Below are positions 17,259 through 25,439 of a stretch of DNA of 64,000 nt, one piece after another (the stretch's first letter is position 1; each line of letters starts with the position of its first letter). Source of the stretch: Bog-473 sp963726005 (GTDB lineage Bacteria; Actinomycetota; Acidimicrobiia; Acidimicrobiales; RAAP-2). The position numbers and the translations under genes are program-made. A model generated the notes under the pieces. It did not search any database. It had not been told where the DNA came from and was given only the letters and a program-made list of their open reading frames with translations. The stretch is taken from assembly GCA_963726005.1 (NCBI GenBank), contig CAVSAT010000001.1, positions 248,001 to 312,000 on the forward strand, in the 5' to 3' direction.

Positions 17259-18614
17259 TCAACGCGTCAGACGCCACCACACACCGGGGCTCGAGAGCGG
17301 ACTCGCTGTCCGGAGCTCCACTTGCGCTGAAATGCGTCCCACTCCCGCTCGCAATATCCCGACCGTGGCCCCGCTCGCCAGGGGGCCGTTCAACTGACGG
17401 TGTCGAACATCCAGGGTGGCAACGAGACCGGGCCACCCAACCACGTCGACCGGTTGTGCCACGGTCACGGGCGCCTTCGAACCCCAGGCTGCGTCGACCT
17501 CGGCGACCTTCTGACCGGGAACGAAGATCGTGAAGCTGTGAAGGGCAACGAATACACTCCTCACCAGTGCGTCACCCGCATCGACTGCGGCAGTGTTCGG
17601 GCCGAGCGCCCCGCCCGGCTGACCCAGGACGGCTCCGACGACTGTGACGTCCTTCCCGCCGATGTTCTCCTGCGCCGCGAAGAGATAGCAGCCCTGTGCG
17701 GTTGAGTCGGACGCCGTCTTCATGCCGATGATCCCGTCGTGCCCCAGGTCGAAGTTGGGGTTGTACACGACGGTCGTCATTGGCACGCTCGCCTGGGCCA
17801 GCGAGACAATCTGTCCGAGGACCGGGATGGCCAGCGACGCCTCGCCCAGACGAACGAGGTCCTCTGCCGTGCTCGTCGTGGCTGGGTCCACGCCGCTCGG
17901 ATCGGTGATGTGTGTCGAGGCGAGGCCGAGCCTGCTCGCTGTGGCATTCATCTTGGCCACCAACGCGCTGACGCTTCCCGCGTCCCAGTCGGCGAGGACC
18001 GTCGCCATGTCGGCTCCCGAGTCGACCAACAGCCCCTCGAGGGCTTGGAGCTCGGTGAGTGACTCTCCCGCTGCGATGGGGACTTCTGACTCCTGACTCG
18101 CCTGCCCGGCCTGATACGCCGCGAGCGCGTCGGCGGTGACCGGGATCGCGGGGCCTTCGTCACCCGGCGCCAACCGGTGATCTGACAGGACTACATAGGC
18201 GGCGAGGATCTCGGCCAGACCGGCGACTGGGACGGACTGGGACCCACGTAGCTGGCCCACCGTTCCAACACCCACGACCGTCGCCGCTGCCTCTCCGCTG
18301 CTCGGCCAGGCAAAGGACGGTGCCATCCCTGGGAGACGAACTTCTTGGGTTTTGAGGGTGGTGTGGGGGAGCGGTCGGACCCACTGAACGATGGCACCCG
18401 CACAGAGCGCCGCGACGATGAGCGCGGTGGCCCACGCGAAGAGACGCCGGCGCCGTCGTGAGGCGCGCAGCCCGGAAATGATCTCGAGCTCGTCTTCGCT
18501 GGGCGGGGGGAGCTGTCTGCCAATTTCGGCGAGGCGTTCCTCGTTTTCCCGAGGTAGCGCTCGCCTTCGGGCGTGGGCAGGACCTTTGCGTCGCCCGCTG
18601 TCGTTGACGTCCAT
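17259..18614 (-). CDS. D-alanyl-D-alanine carboxypeptidase (S11) homologue lacking all active-site motifs
   Basis: The 451-residue protein has a polar N-terminus, one membrane helix at about residues 58-78 and a PBP5/S11-like outer domain. Regions collinear with S11 enzymes are clear, but each catalytic motif is changed. SxxK is 'GLAE' (132-135, in 'VPVAGLAEILAAYVVLSD'), SxN is 'SGA' (199-201, in 'LLVDSGADMATVLADW') and KTG is 'KTA' (299-301, in 'GIIGMKTASDSTAQG'). It therefore cannot work as an acyl-serine transpeptidase or carboxypeptidase, yet the frame is intact over 1.35 kb. A regulatory, scaffold or substrate-binding role in the wall is inferred. ATG 18614 is preferred because GTGGAGG precedes it. 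Confidence 0.8.
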   Translation of the reverse strand: MDVNDSGRRKGPAHARRRALPRENEERLAEIGRQLPPPSEDELEIISGLRASRRRRRLFAWATALIVAALCAGAIVQWVRPLPHTTLKTQEVRLPGMAPSFAWPSSGEAAATVVGVGTVGQLRGSQSVPVAGLAEILAAYVVLSDHRLAPGDEGPAIPVTADALAAYQAGQASQESEVPIAAGESLTELQALEGLLVDSGADMATVLADWDAGSVSALVAKMNATASRLGLASTHITDPSGVDPATTSTAEDLVRLGEASLAIPVLGQIVSLAQASVPMTTVVYNPNFDLGHDGIIGMKTASDSTAQGCYLFAAQENIGGKDVTVVGAVLGQPGGALGPNTAAVDAGDALVRSVFVALHSFTIFVPGQKVAEVDAAWGSKAPVTVAQPVDVVGWPGLVATLDVRHRQLNGPLASGATVGILRAGVGRISAQVELRTASPLSSPGVWWRLTR

Positions 18615-18831
18615 GACCTCCACGCTAAGGCCACGACGGGCAGCGCAGTGGGCACATCGACCTGTGCCGCCGGGGCCGGGCATCTCGTGGCGCCCGTTGA
18701 ATCTCCGATTGCCGCAGAGGGCTGGGCGGGTCGAGATTTGACTGGACCCGATCGTTCATATTCGGTTCGGCTCTATATCGCTGAGTCGAAAGTGTTCGCG
18801 TTCTCCCGGGCTGTGTGGCGACCTTATCCAG

Positions 18832-19200
18832 TTATCGCGGCGGTATCTGCTGCAGCGCCCAGGTATTGCCATCTGGATCACTGAAGGTGACGAAGGAGCC
18901 CCACGGCTGAACGTCGACGTCGCTCGCTGATATTCCGTTGGCTATGAGGTGCTGTCTGGCGGCCTCGACATCTTCGACGACAACCTGCACACCTCTCTGC
19001 GAGCCTGGTGTCATATCAGTGACACCTGTTCCCAGTACTACCGAGCAGGCGGACCCGGGAGGAGTGAGCTGGACGAAGCGCAACGCGTCGTTGACCTGAT
19101 AGTCGTGGTCGGCAGTGAAACCAACCTGGTTAACGTAAAAGTCCTTTGACCGATCGACGTCGGTGACGGGAATTGATACGAGCTCAAGTTTCCAGTCCAT
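18832..19200 (-). CDS. VOC (glyoxalase/bleomycin-resistance fold) protein
   Basis: The 122-residue protein has two beta-alpha-beta-beta-beta modules: 'LELVSIPVTDVDRSKDFYVN' with 'GFTADHDYQ' opens the first, and 'RGVQVVVEDVEAARQHLIAN' with 'FVTFSDPDGNTWALQQI' forms the second. The closing 'DPDGN' is the standard VOC turn; the metal-site Glu of enzymes, usually near it, appears as Gln (W-A-L-Q-Q), so a non-enzymatic binding role is possible. Length is normal. It lies alone between gaps. Confidence 0.85.
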   Translation of the reverse strand: MDWKLELVSIPVTDVDRSKDFYVNQVGFTADHDYQVNDALRFVQLTPPGSACSVVLGTGVTDMTPGSQRGVQVVVEDVEAARQHLIANGISASDVDVQPWGSFVTFSDPDGNTWALQQIPPR

Positions 19201-19588
19201 CGCCGCAATCTATCCTCAGGTGTCGGGCAGATGCCGATCCGAAGTTCCCCGGACCCTCCCCGGGGAAGGGTGCCTGCCTGCGCACTTTGGACTGGGCCGC
19301 CGACTCGTGTGATTAATGAATGGTGAGAGAAATGGATGGAGTCGTCCAGGCTTCGCGTCCAGCAGCGGGCCTTGCGACAGCTAACCTCGTCTGCCTGCTC
19401 GTGCTCGGTATCTCTCACGCTTGGGTGAGCGCAGAGGCCTTCACGACACCGAACGTGCTTTTGGTCGCCAGGCAGCCTTGGATACGACGCCGGCGACAGG
19501 CGCCGAGCCGACCCAGGGCACTCCGGTTCGCCGGGATTGGTGACGACAATTGCGCTCTCATCCTCGCCTGACTCGCTACCGTGGCCGT
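19201..19588. other. Intergenic stretch, no supported gene
   Basis: This is the divergent region between the VOC gene and the 19589 gene. No convincing promoter hexamers or small genes were recognised. Confidence 0.4.
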
Positions 19589-19855
19589 ATGAGCAGCCAG
19601 CGATTGCCAGGTGGGGTGGTGCACAAGCTTCCAGGAGATCTGCGCAAGGCCCTGATTGCCAACGCCTCGGCACTCGATGCCTGGAAGGACATCACGCCTC
19701 TGGCCCGTAACGAGTTCATCTGCTGGGTCGAGGATGCCAAGCAGGAGATGACCCGAAAGCGCCGCATTCGCCGGACCCAGGAGGAGCTGGAGGAAGGTCA
19801 GCGTCGACCCTGCTGTTGGCCAGGGTGCAAGCACCGCGAGCGCATCGGCGGATAG
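19589..19855 (+). CDS. YdeI/OmpD-associated (bacteriocin-protection) family protein
   Basis: The 88-residue protein starts at ATG 19589. 'LPGDLRKALIANASALDAWK' with 'DITPLARNEFICWVEDAKQ' and 'EMTRKRRIRRTQEELEEGQR' matches the C-terminal helical module of YdeI-type proteins (ADALAAWxxLxPxxRREYxxWI..AKKxETRxRRI). The family is small and cytoplasmic and was linked to bacteriocin tolerance in some members; the mechanism is unknown. The C-terminus adds 'CCWPGCKHRE', a Cys/His cluster that could bind a metal. Confidence 0.8.
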   Translation: MSSQRLPGGVVHKLPGDLRKALIANASALDAWKDITPLARNEFICWVEDAKQEMTRKRRIRRTQEELEEGQRRPCCWPGCKHRERIGG

Positions 19856-20096
19856 CGGTCGGCTGGATACCCCTGTCGTGGGGCCGCAGGGTCATTGCGC
19901 TCTTGAGAGATGATGCTGCGAAGGCAGCGGAACCGCGCAAGATGCCTCGAGCCCATCACCTGCCAGCGTGATGTCGGGGCTCTCGTGGTGGTCAGTCCGA
20001 CCCCACGCCCCCGATGGAGTTGGCCCTCTCCGGCTTCAACCGTCACGACGTGGCGAACCCCGGCTCTCCGTGGGTTATCAAGATTACGGTCATCCT

Positions 20097-20762
20097 GTGT
20101 GTTTCTCCCCAGAAGGCGACGTCGCGGGTGGTCTTGTCGTCACTGCTATCGGCATTGATACGTGCCGCCATCTGCGGGGCCGTAAGGAATATTTGCTCCT
20201 TGCTGCGCTGCCGCTCGTACTGGGGGCTCATCTCCTCATCGAATCATTGGTCTGGTGGCAGCTGCGCGGCGATATTCCCCATGGCGCCGGACGAACCGCC
20301 ACCTGGCTCTACCTGCTGATCGCTTTGGTTGTCGTGCCCGTGCTGGTGCCGGTCGCTGTGATGATGCTTGAGCCCACCCGACGTCGGCGCCTCACGATCG
20401 CACCCTTTGTACTGCTGGGCGCTGTAGTGGCCGTTGTTCTCTTGGTGACGATGCTCCGTAGCCCAGTCACAGTCAGGCTCGGGTCCTACCACCTCGGGTA
20501 CAGCATCGGCCTTCATTACGGGGTCTTGGTAGTCGGCTTCTACGTCCTCGCCACCTGCGGATCACTCCTGACGTCGGGTTACCGCGACATCGTGATCTTT
20601 GGTCTCGCCAACGTGGTAGCCGTCATCGTCTTAGCCCGATTGACCGCCGACGGGTTCACGTCGTTGTGGTGCTTCTATGCGGCCCTTGCCTGCGGCGCCA
20701 TTTGCCTGCATATGCGTTATGGAAAGCCGCATCGAGCACATCCGTATGCGTTCGAACGATGA
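20097..20762 (+). CDS. DUF6629-type polytopic membrane protein
   Basis: The 221-residue protein starts at GTG 20097, chosen because it begins exactly with 'MCFSPEGDVAGGLVV', the N-terminal signature of this family (MCFSPEAD or similar). About seven helices follow, with 'HLLIESLVWWQLRGDIP' holding the polar E and W residues typical of helix 2. The conserved Cys and Pro next to the start Met suggest an N-terminal functional site. Proteins of this kind are uncharacterised membrane proteins found widely in Actinobacteria. It is followed by a long gap. Confidence 0.78.
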   Translation: MCFSPEGDVAGGLVVTAIGIDTCRHLRGRKEYLLLAALPLVLGAHLLIESLVWWQLRGDIPHGAGRTATWLYLLIALVVVPVLVPVAVMMLEPTRRRRLTIAPFVLLGAVVAVVLLVTMLRSPVTVRLGSYHLGYSIGLHYGVLVVGFYVLATCGSLLTSGYRDIVIFGLANVVAVIVLARLTADGFTSLWCFYAALACGAICLHMRYGKPHRAHPYAFER

Positions 20763-21529
20763 CTGGGCCGATCTATCCCGGGGAGTCAATAGCATTGCGA
20801 CTGTCAACGGCTCTCGACGTGTGGTGAGCGCTTGGTATCGCTGCGACCAGATGGCGAAAGGTTCTGGTCCGTCGGCCTATCGGGGCAGATGAGCGGAACC
20901 TGTCCCGGATTGCTGCTCTCTCTGACATGCCCTCTCGTACGCCGGGCAGGCCCTCGAACTCAGGTGCCACGTCGCAACTTCGAGTCTGCAATGTCTCGGA
21001 GCCGTGACTGTGCGGTAAGCCACTGCTCCGATCGGCTTACTCGACCTTCCGGCACGACGTGATGCAACCCGGTTGGGCCATCGGTGCGTGCTCCGCACCG
21101 CCTGCACACCGGTATGCGGCCATTTGTTTCGGGAAGATGGTGTTGGTCGAGCCGAGCTGCAATATCCGAAGACTCGGGTGAAGTCATGTTTCCTCCCTGT
21201 CGGCGCAGGTCGCCGAGACTTGGGGCCGCAAGGTGGCGCCGGCTTCAGAGAGCGGGCTTGTCCTCCACTGAACACTATGCCCGTTGGAGGCGTAGCTCAG
21301 CACCGCCGCCGTACGCGGGGAGGGTAATCGGCGGCACTGCACTGCGGGGCACGCCGCCGGGTCCGAGAAGCCGGCGTCCGCAGGCGACATCGTCGGGTGT
21401 ACCCTCGTAGCGGCGCACGTTTTGGAGCACCAGCGCCTCCGCTTACAGCGACGAGATCGGGAGTCCGATGGGTCCCAATGCGAAATCGTGGGCCTGCACG
21501 GCCTGCTACCACACTGTTTGGAACTGAAA
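20763..21529. other. Long intergenic stretch, no supported gene
   Basis: Several short frames exist on both strands but none has a credible start and domain. A 'GCGTAGCTCAG' string at 21290 resembles a tRNA D-arm, but no matching anticodon, T-arm or acceptor follows. Confidence 0.4.
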
Positions 21530-21799
21530 ATGACTGAGGCATACGACACAGGCATGGATCTTCTCGTCGAGTCTGCCAATGCGCTCGATATGGCAGCCGG
21601 TGCTTGTGAGAGCTCCGAGGATGCGGCGCGTTTCTTTGCGCTGGCGGACCGAATCCGAAGCTACCTGGAAATGAGCCGCCCTACCACGACTCTTGGTATG
21701 CCCCGGATTGTCTCCGACCCCACCCGCCTCACGGATGAAGACGTGATTCATCGCACGGGAGAGTTCAACAAGTCGCACATACGCATCTTGTCGGACTGA
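21530..21799 (+). CDS. Small acidic hypothetical protein
   Basis: The 89-residue protein starts at ATG 21530. It is helical in character: 'GMDLLVESANALDMAAGACE', 'SSEDAARFFALADRIRSYLE', then a looser C-terminus ('SDPTRLTDEDVIHRTGEFNK'). No domain is recognised. Coding bias looks plausible; there is no strong Shine-Dalgarno. Confidence 0.5.
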   Translation: MTEAYDTGMDLLVESANALDMAAGACESSEDAARFFALADRIRSYLEMSRPTTTLGMPRIVSDPTRLTDEDVIHRTGEFNKSHIRILSD

Positions 21800-21992
21800 A
21801 TTGCATTCGGCACACGTGTCAAATGAACCTGCCGCCGTTGACTCGGGTACCCGTTCGCCGGGCTGGTGGCGCCTCTGAGCGGACTTTGGGGACACTCAAA
21901 CCGGGTCGTATCCGGCATTCCCATTGGTTTCGGCGCGGCATCATCGCGCGATGCAGTGTGCACGCCAGTGGTCAACGGCGTAGGAGGTATTG

Positions 21993-22352
21993 ATGAAGAC
22001 GTCTGGGATTACTGCGGCGCTGCCAGCACAGGACCTCGGACGAGCCAAGGCGTTCCACATTGACCAGGTGGGACTCCAGGCAGTCGAGTCCGAGTTTCTC
22101 GAGGCAAGCGATGGGCGGGTGGGCCTCACGGTGGGAGATGGTGCCAACCAACTCTTCGTCTATCCAGCTCAGGCGAGGTCGTCGGGGGAGTTCACGCAGG
22201 CCGTGATTCAGGTCATCGACGTGCGCGCGACCGTCGCAGAAGTGAGGGGTCGCGGTGTGGAGTTCGAACAACGCAATGGCAGAGGGTGCGCTTCGAGTCC
22301 AGGCCGATGTGTCGTCCCAGCCCATCGCTCGGTTCGATGCGTCGGCAGTTAA
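21993..22352 (+). CDS. VOC-fold protein with aberrant C-terminus
   Basis: GGAGG at 21983-21987 precedes ATG 21993. The first 90 residues follow the VOC pattern ('AALPAQDLGRAKAFHIDQVG', 'ESEFLEASDGRVGLTVG', 'QAVIQVIDVRATVAEVRGRG'). The last 30 residues ('NGRGCASSPGRCVVPAHRSV') do not resemble the expected second metal-site hairpin with 'DPDGN', and none of it appears in other frames. The 3' end therefore looks replaced or degraded, and the protein probably lacks a functional second half-site. It ends 4 bases from the convergent desaturase. Confidence 0.6.
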   Translation: MKTSGITAALPAQDLGRAKAFHIDQVGLQAVESEFLEASDGRVGLTVGDGANQLFVYPAQARSSGEFTQAVIQVIDVRATVAEVRGRGVEFEQRNGRGCASSPGRCVVPAHRSVRCVGS

Positions 22353-22355
22353 GGG

Positions 22356-23120
22356 TCATGCTCTGGAAGGTTTGGGCACCAACTTGTCGTGACGTACGGC
22401 GGCCCAACGCAGTAGCACCATCAGCCGGATGGCCCACCAGCCAGGGTCGATCTCTCCTTTGGCCATTGACATTCGCCCCGAGGTCGTGACGGCGTGATGG
22501 TTGTTGTGTAACCCCTCGCCAGCGACGAACCAGGCCAGCCATTGGTTGTTTGTCGCCAGGTTGTCGTGCGGGCGCTTTCCCCACTTGTGACCGATGGCAT
22601 TGATCGCGCCGCCACCGAGCAGGTACACCGATGCATGGAGCGCGGACACAATCAACGCGATCTCCCATCCGAACAATGCGATCAGCAGCCCTACTCCGAG
22701 CCCAAGGCCGAGAAGGGCGTGATTGAACAGAACTTTGTCCCAGCGATCGTCGGGGAGATCTCGAGCATAACGGGCTACTGCTACGGGGTTTCGGGCGACT
22801 CTTCGGTAAAGTAGGGCGTTGCCAAACTGAACAAGCGAATAACCAAAGACGACAGGCGAGTGCGGATCGCCCTCCTGGTCGGTATGGGCATGATGCTTAC
22901 GGTGCACAGCCACCCACTGGCGGGGTCGGGTTCCCGTTGACATCCAGATGACGATCCGACATGCGAATGCCACCGAGGGTTTCAGGGTGACGGCGCGGTG
23001 GGCCAGAGTTCGATGTAGGTAGACCGTCGTGACGACGAAGGCGATTTGGGAAATCAGCAGCCCGATGAGGACGGCCTCGAGGACTGCGAGCACGCTCACA
23101 AGGCTAGCCCAGGCGATCAA
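22356..23120 (-). CDS. Membrane fatty-acid desaturase (acyl-CoA/acyl-lipid delta-9 type)
   Basis: The 254-residue protein has four membrane helices and all three histidine boxes: 'HRTLAHR' at about 36-42, 'HRKHHAH' at about 73-79 and 'HNNHH' at about 206-210. A further 'NAIGHKWGKRPHDN' segment is typical of the family. The boxes bind a di-iron centre that inserts a cis double bond into a saturated chain using O2 and electrons from ferredoxin or cytochrome b5-like carriers. Length is at the short end of bacterial stearoyl-CoA-desaturase-like enzymes. No electron-transfer partner is adjacent. Confidence 0.9.
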   Translation of the reverse strand: MIAWASLVSVLAVLEAVLIGLLISQIAFVVTTVYLHRTLAHRAVTLKPSVAFACRIVIWMSTGTRPRQWVAVHRKHHAHTDQEGDPHSPVVFGYSLVQFGNALLYRRVARNPVAVARYARDLPDDRWDKVLFNHALLGLGLGVGLLIALFGWEIALIVSALHASVYLLGGGAINAIGHKWGKRPHDNLATNNQWLAWFVAGEGLHNNHHAVTTSGRMSMAKGEIDPGWWAIRLMVLLRWAAVRHDKLVPKPSRA

Positions 23121-23415
23121 CCGCGAATGTGCGCAAGCAGATCTACTCCTGGCCCCGGCACGCCGGGCCTGGATGCACCTAGCCGGAGCTTACGGGCAGC
23201 TCAGCTCGCCGATTGAGACGACGGGAGATCTTCTTGGCCCCAAACCGAGTGTTCGCGATCGGCGCCAAGTACGCCGCCAACCGGAACCGTCCCGTCCGCG
23301 CCCAAGGAGCAGCGCCGACCGCCGTGTTGATCAGACCCGATGGGTCCATCGCTGGGGTGAAGGACGGCACAAAAACCTGACTGCGTGATGCGTTGAATTT
23401 CTTGTTCGGATCACC

Positions 23416-23814
23416 ATGACGAGCCCGAACGATCAGACTGGAGCAGTGCTCCTCGTTGATGCAGCCAACGTGGTCGGGTCTCGTCCGACCGGCTGGTGGC
23501 GAGACCGAGCCGGAGCAGCCCGAGCGTTCGTAGACCAGTTGAGAGCCGCCGTTGACGCCGGCCGGATCGCTCAACCTGTCGTCGTTGTCCTGGAAGGCAA
23601 GGCTCGCGATGGCGTCGAAAGTGGCGTGGGCCTCGGAGTGACGGTTCTTCATGCTCCTGGCGCCGGAGACGACATGCTCATCGATGTCGCCGCGGACGCC
23701 TCCGATCAAGTCGTCACCCTCGTCACAGCGGATCGCGAGTTGCGGCGGCGGGCGGAGGCCCTGGGAGCCGACGTGATTGGCCCCGGATGGCTCCTTGAAC
23801 TCCTCGAGGAGTGA
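23416..23814 (+). CDS. NYN/PIN-fold nuclease-like protein
   Basis: The 132-residue protein opens with 'GAVLLVDAANVVGSRPTGWW', the first acidic strand (D-x-x-N) of NYN/PIN folds. Acidic residues follow in 'APGAGDDMLIDVAAD' and 'VVTLVTADRELRRRAEALGA', matching the second and third metal-ligand clusters. The closing 'VIGPGWLLELLEE' is typical. Members are single-domain metal-dependent RNase candidates conserved in Actinobacteria; the substrate is unknown. ATG 23416 follows a weak GGA. Confidence 0.75.
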   Translation: MTSPNDQTGAVLLVDAANVVGSRPTGWWRDRAGAARAFVDQLRAAVDAGRIAQPVVVVLEGKARDGVESGVGLGVTVLHAPGAGDDMLIDVAADASDQVVTLVTADRELRRRAEALGADVIGPGWLLELLEE

Positions 23815-23898
23815 TCTGAGAGTTCAGTATGGGAGAGAGCAGCCCATCGGTGTCCCCCTTTATTCAGCCGGTCGTGGGTGTCGTTGGTCTTTATTTAG

Positions 23899-23928
23899 TT
23901 GACACTTACGTAAGTAACTGCTTATACT
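23899..23928 (+). promoter_or_regulatory. Leaderless promoter with ArsR-type operator
   Basis: TTGACA (23899-23904), an 18-base spacer and TATACT (23923-23928) form a near-consensus promoter. The perfect 12-base palindrome ACTTACGTAAGT (23904-23915) sits inside the spacer, where a bound repressor would exclude RNA polymerase. The GTG start at 23935 is 7 bases after the -10 element, so the transcript is probably leaderless. Confidence 0.75.
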
Positions 23929-23934
23929 CATCGA

Positions 23935-24252
23935 GTGGATGCTGCCCTCAAGGCGTTGGCCGAGCCCCGGCGGCGAGAGATCCTCCGATTGGTGTGGATG
24001 CGCGAGCTGCCGGCGACGGATATCGCCGATCACTTTGCCGAAGTCACCCGCTCCGCGATCTCGCAGCACCTCGCCGTCCTCAAGACGGCGGGCTTGGTGA
24101 CCGAGCGCCGCGACGGCACGCGCCGCTTGTACCGCGCAGATAGGAACGAGATGAAGAAGCTGCGCAAATTCCTCGACGAGTTCTGGACATCCGGGCTGGA
24201 GCGACTCCGTGAAGTCGCCGAAGCCGCTCAACGAGAAAAGGAGAAGCGCTGA
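23935..24252 (+). CDS. ArsR-family winged-helix regulator
   Basis: The 105-residue protein starts at GTG. The DNA-binding core is 'LKALAEPRRREILRLVWMRE', then 'LPATDIADHFAEVTRSAISQ' and 'HLAVLKTAGLVTERRDGTRR' (recognition helix and wing). No metal-binding Cys motif is present. The C-terminal 'LRKFLDEFWTSGLERLREVA' is the helix typical of ArsR proteins paired with SRPBCC proteins. It is the first gene of an operon: its TGA overlaps the next ATG (TGATG), and it probably represses itself via the palindrome at 23904. Confidence 0.9.
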   Translation: MDAALKALAEPRRREILRLVWMRELPATDIADHFAEVTRSAISQHLAVLKTAGLVTERRDGTRRLYRADRNEMKKLRKFLDEFWTSGLERLREVAEAAQREKEKR

Positions 24253-24692
24253 TGGCCCAGCTCGTGCGAGAGGTCATGATCGAGGCGACACCGGAGACGA
24301 TCTGGCCGTTCCTGACCGAACCCGACCGTCTTGTCGCGTGGCACGGCACGGTCGCCGAGATCGACCCGCGGCCCGGCGGCATCTACCGGGTGCTCGTCGC
24401 CGGTCGGTTCCAGTCGGCGGGGGAGTACGTCGAGGTCGTTCCCATGGAGAAGGTGGTCTTCACCTTCGGCTGGGAAGAAGACGGCCACCCGATCCCGCCC
24501 GGATCGACCACCATCGAGATCACGCTCCATCCCGAAGCCAACAAGACCCGCGTGCGTCTGGTGCACTCCGGTCTGCCGGATGACGCGCTCGACGATCACG
24601 GCAGAGGTTGGGCGCTCTACCTCGAGCGGCTCGCGATCCGCGTCGCCGGTGGCGACCCGGGACCCGACCGCGGGTCGGGGGACAACGCCTGA
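24252..24692 (+). CDS. SRPBCC (AHSA1/START-like) protein
   Basis: The 146-residue protein has the AHSA1 pattern: 'LVREVMIEATPETIWPFLTE', 'LVAWHGTVAEIDPRPGGIYR', 'EYVEVVPMEKVVFTFGWEED', 'STTIEITLHPEANKTRVRLV', and a closing amphipathic helix 'GWALYLERLAIRVAGG'. The fold forms a deep hydrophobic pocket for lipids or aromatic ligands. ArsR plus SRPBCC pairs are common in Actinobacteria, and the SRPBCC partner is thought to sense or bind a ligand. It overlaps both neighbours through TGATG junctions. Confidence 0.9.
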   Translation: MAQLVREVMIEATPETIWPFLTEPDRLVAWHGTVAEIDPRPGGIYRVLVAGRFQSAGEYVEVVPMEKVVFTFGWEEDGHPIPPGSTTIEITLHPEANKTRVRLVHSGLPDDALDDHGRGWALYLERLAIRVAGGDPGPDRGSGDNA

Positions 24693-25381
24693 TGGACACA
24701 CGTGCGACGTTCGTCTCCACCCGCAGGATGAGCACAGGGACCGCCCTGACGGCAGCCGCGCTGACGGCGACGCTCGGACTCGCTGCCGCCTCATGGGTCG
24801 TCGTTGTCCGGCAGATGAACGGGATGGACATGGGCGTTGCGACCCGGCTCGGTCCGTTTACGTCTTTTGTCGCGCTGTGGGTGTCGATGATGGCCGCGAT
24901 GATGCTGCCTGGCGCGGTTCCCGCGGTGTTGAGACGTGCTCATGCCAGCGGTCGTATGAGCGCCGTACCGCGCTTCGTCGGATCCTACCTTGCCGTCTGG
25001 GCACTTGCGGGCGTTGCCGTGTACGTGTTGTACCGGCCGCACGGGTATCTCGCCGCAGGCGTGGTTGCGATGGCTGCTGGTGTCTACGAGGTCACGCCGC
25101 TCAAGCGGCACTTTCGTCGGCTCTGCCGCGAGAACGTCCGCTCTGGATTCGAGCTCGGGCTGCACTGCATCGGCTCGAGCATCGGACTGATGCTGTTGCT
25201 TGTGGTCTTGGGTGTCATGAGTGTCACCTGGATGTCCGTGATCGCCGTCATCGTCCTCGCCCAGAAGCTCCTTCCCGCGAAAGCCGCCATCGACGTGCCG
25301 CTGGCGCTGGCGATCGTCGCTCTGGGAATCCTGATCAGCATCGCGCCCTTGTCGGTCCCCGGACTCATGCCGTCGATGTGA
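24692..25381 (+). CDS. DUF2182 integral membrane protein
   Basis: The 229-residue protein has about six helices. 'NGMDMGVATRLGPFTSFVAL' followed by 'WVSMMAAMMLPGAVPAVLR' is the DUF2182 signature (W-x-x-M-x-x-A-M-M-x-P), rich in Met, which suggests a soft-metal or haem link. 'TPLKRHFRRLCRENVRSGFE' with 'LGLHCIGSSIGLML' contains conserved Lys, Cys and His residues. The family is described as predicted metal-binding and its function is unproven. The start overlaps the previous stop. 58 bases separate it from the next gene. Confidence 0.85.
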   Translation: MDTRATFVSTRRMSTGTALTAAALTATLGLAAASWVVVVRQMNGMDMGVATRLGPFTSFVALWVSMMAAMMLPGAVPAVLRRAHASGRMSAVPRFVGSYLAVWALAGVAVYVLYRPHGYLAAGVVAMAAGVYEVTPLKRHFRRLCRENVRSGFELGLHCIGSSIGLMLLLVVLGVMSVTWMSVIAVIVLAQKLLPAKAAIDVPLALAIVALGILISIAPLSVPGLMPSM

Positions 25382-25439
25382 GACGCCATCGTTGGCGCGC
25401 GCCACGCCAAGCAACTGAAACGACAACAAGGAGAAGACC

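Noticed and set aside
21287..21310. tRNA-like GCGTAGCTCAG string
   Set aside because: No anticodon arm, T-arm or complementary acceptor strand occurs within 100 bases.
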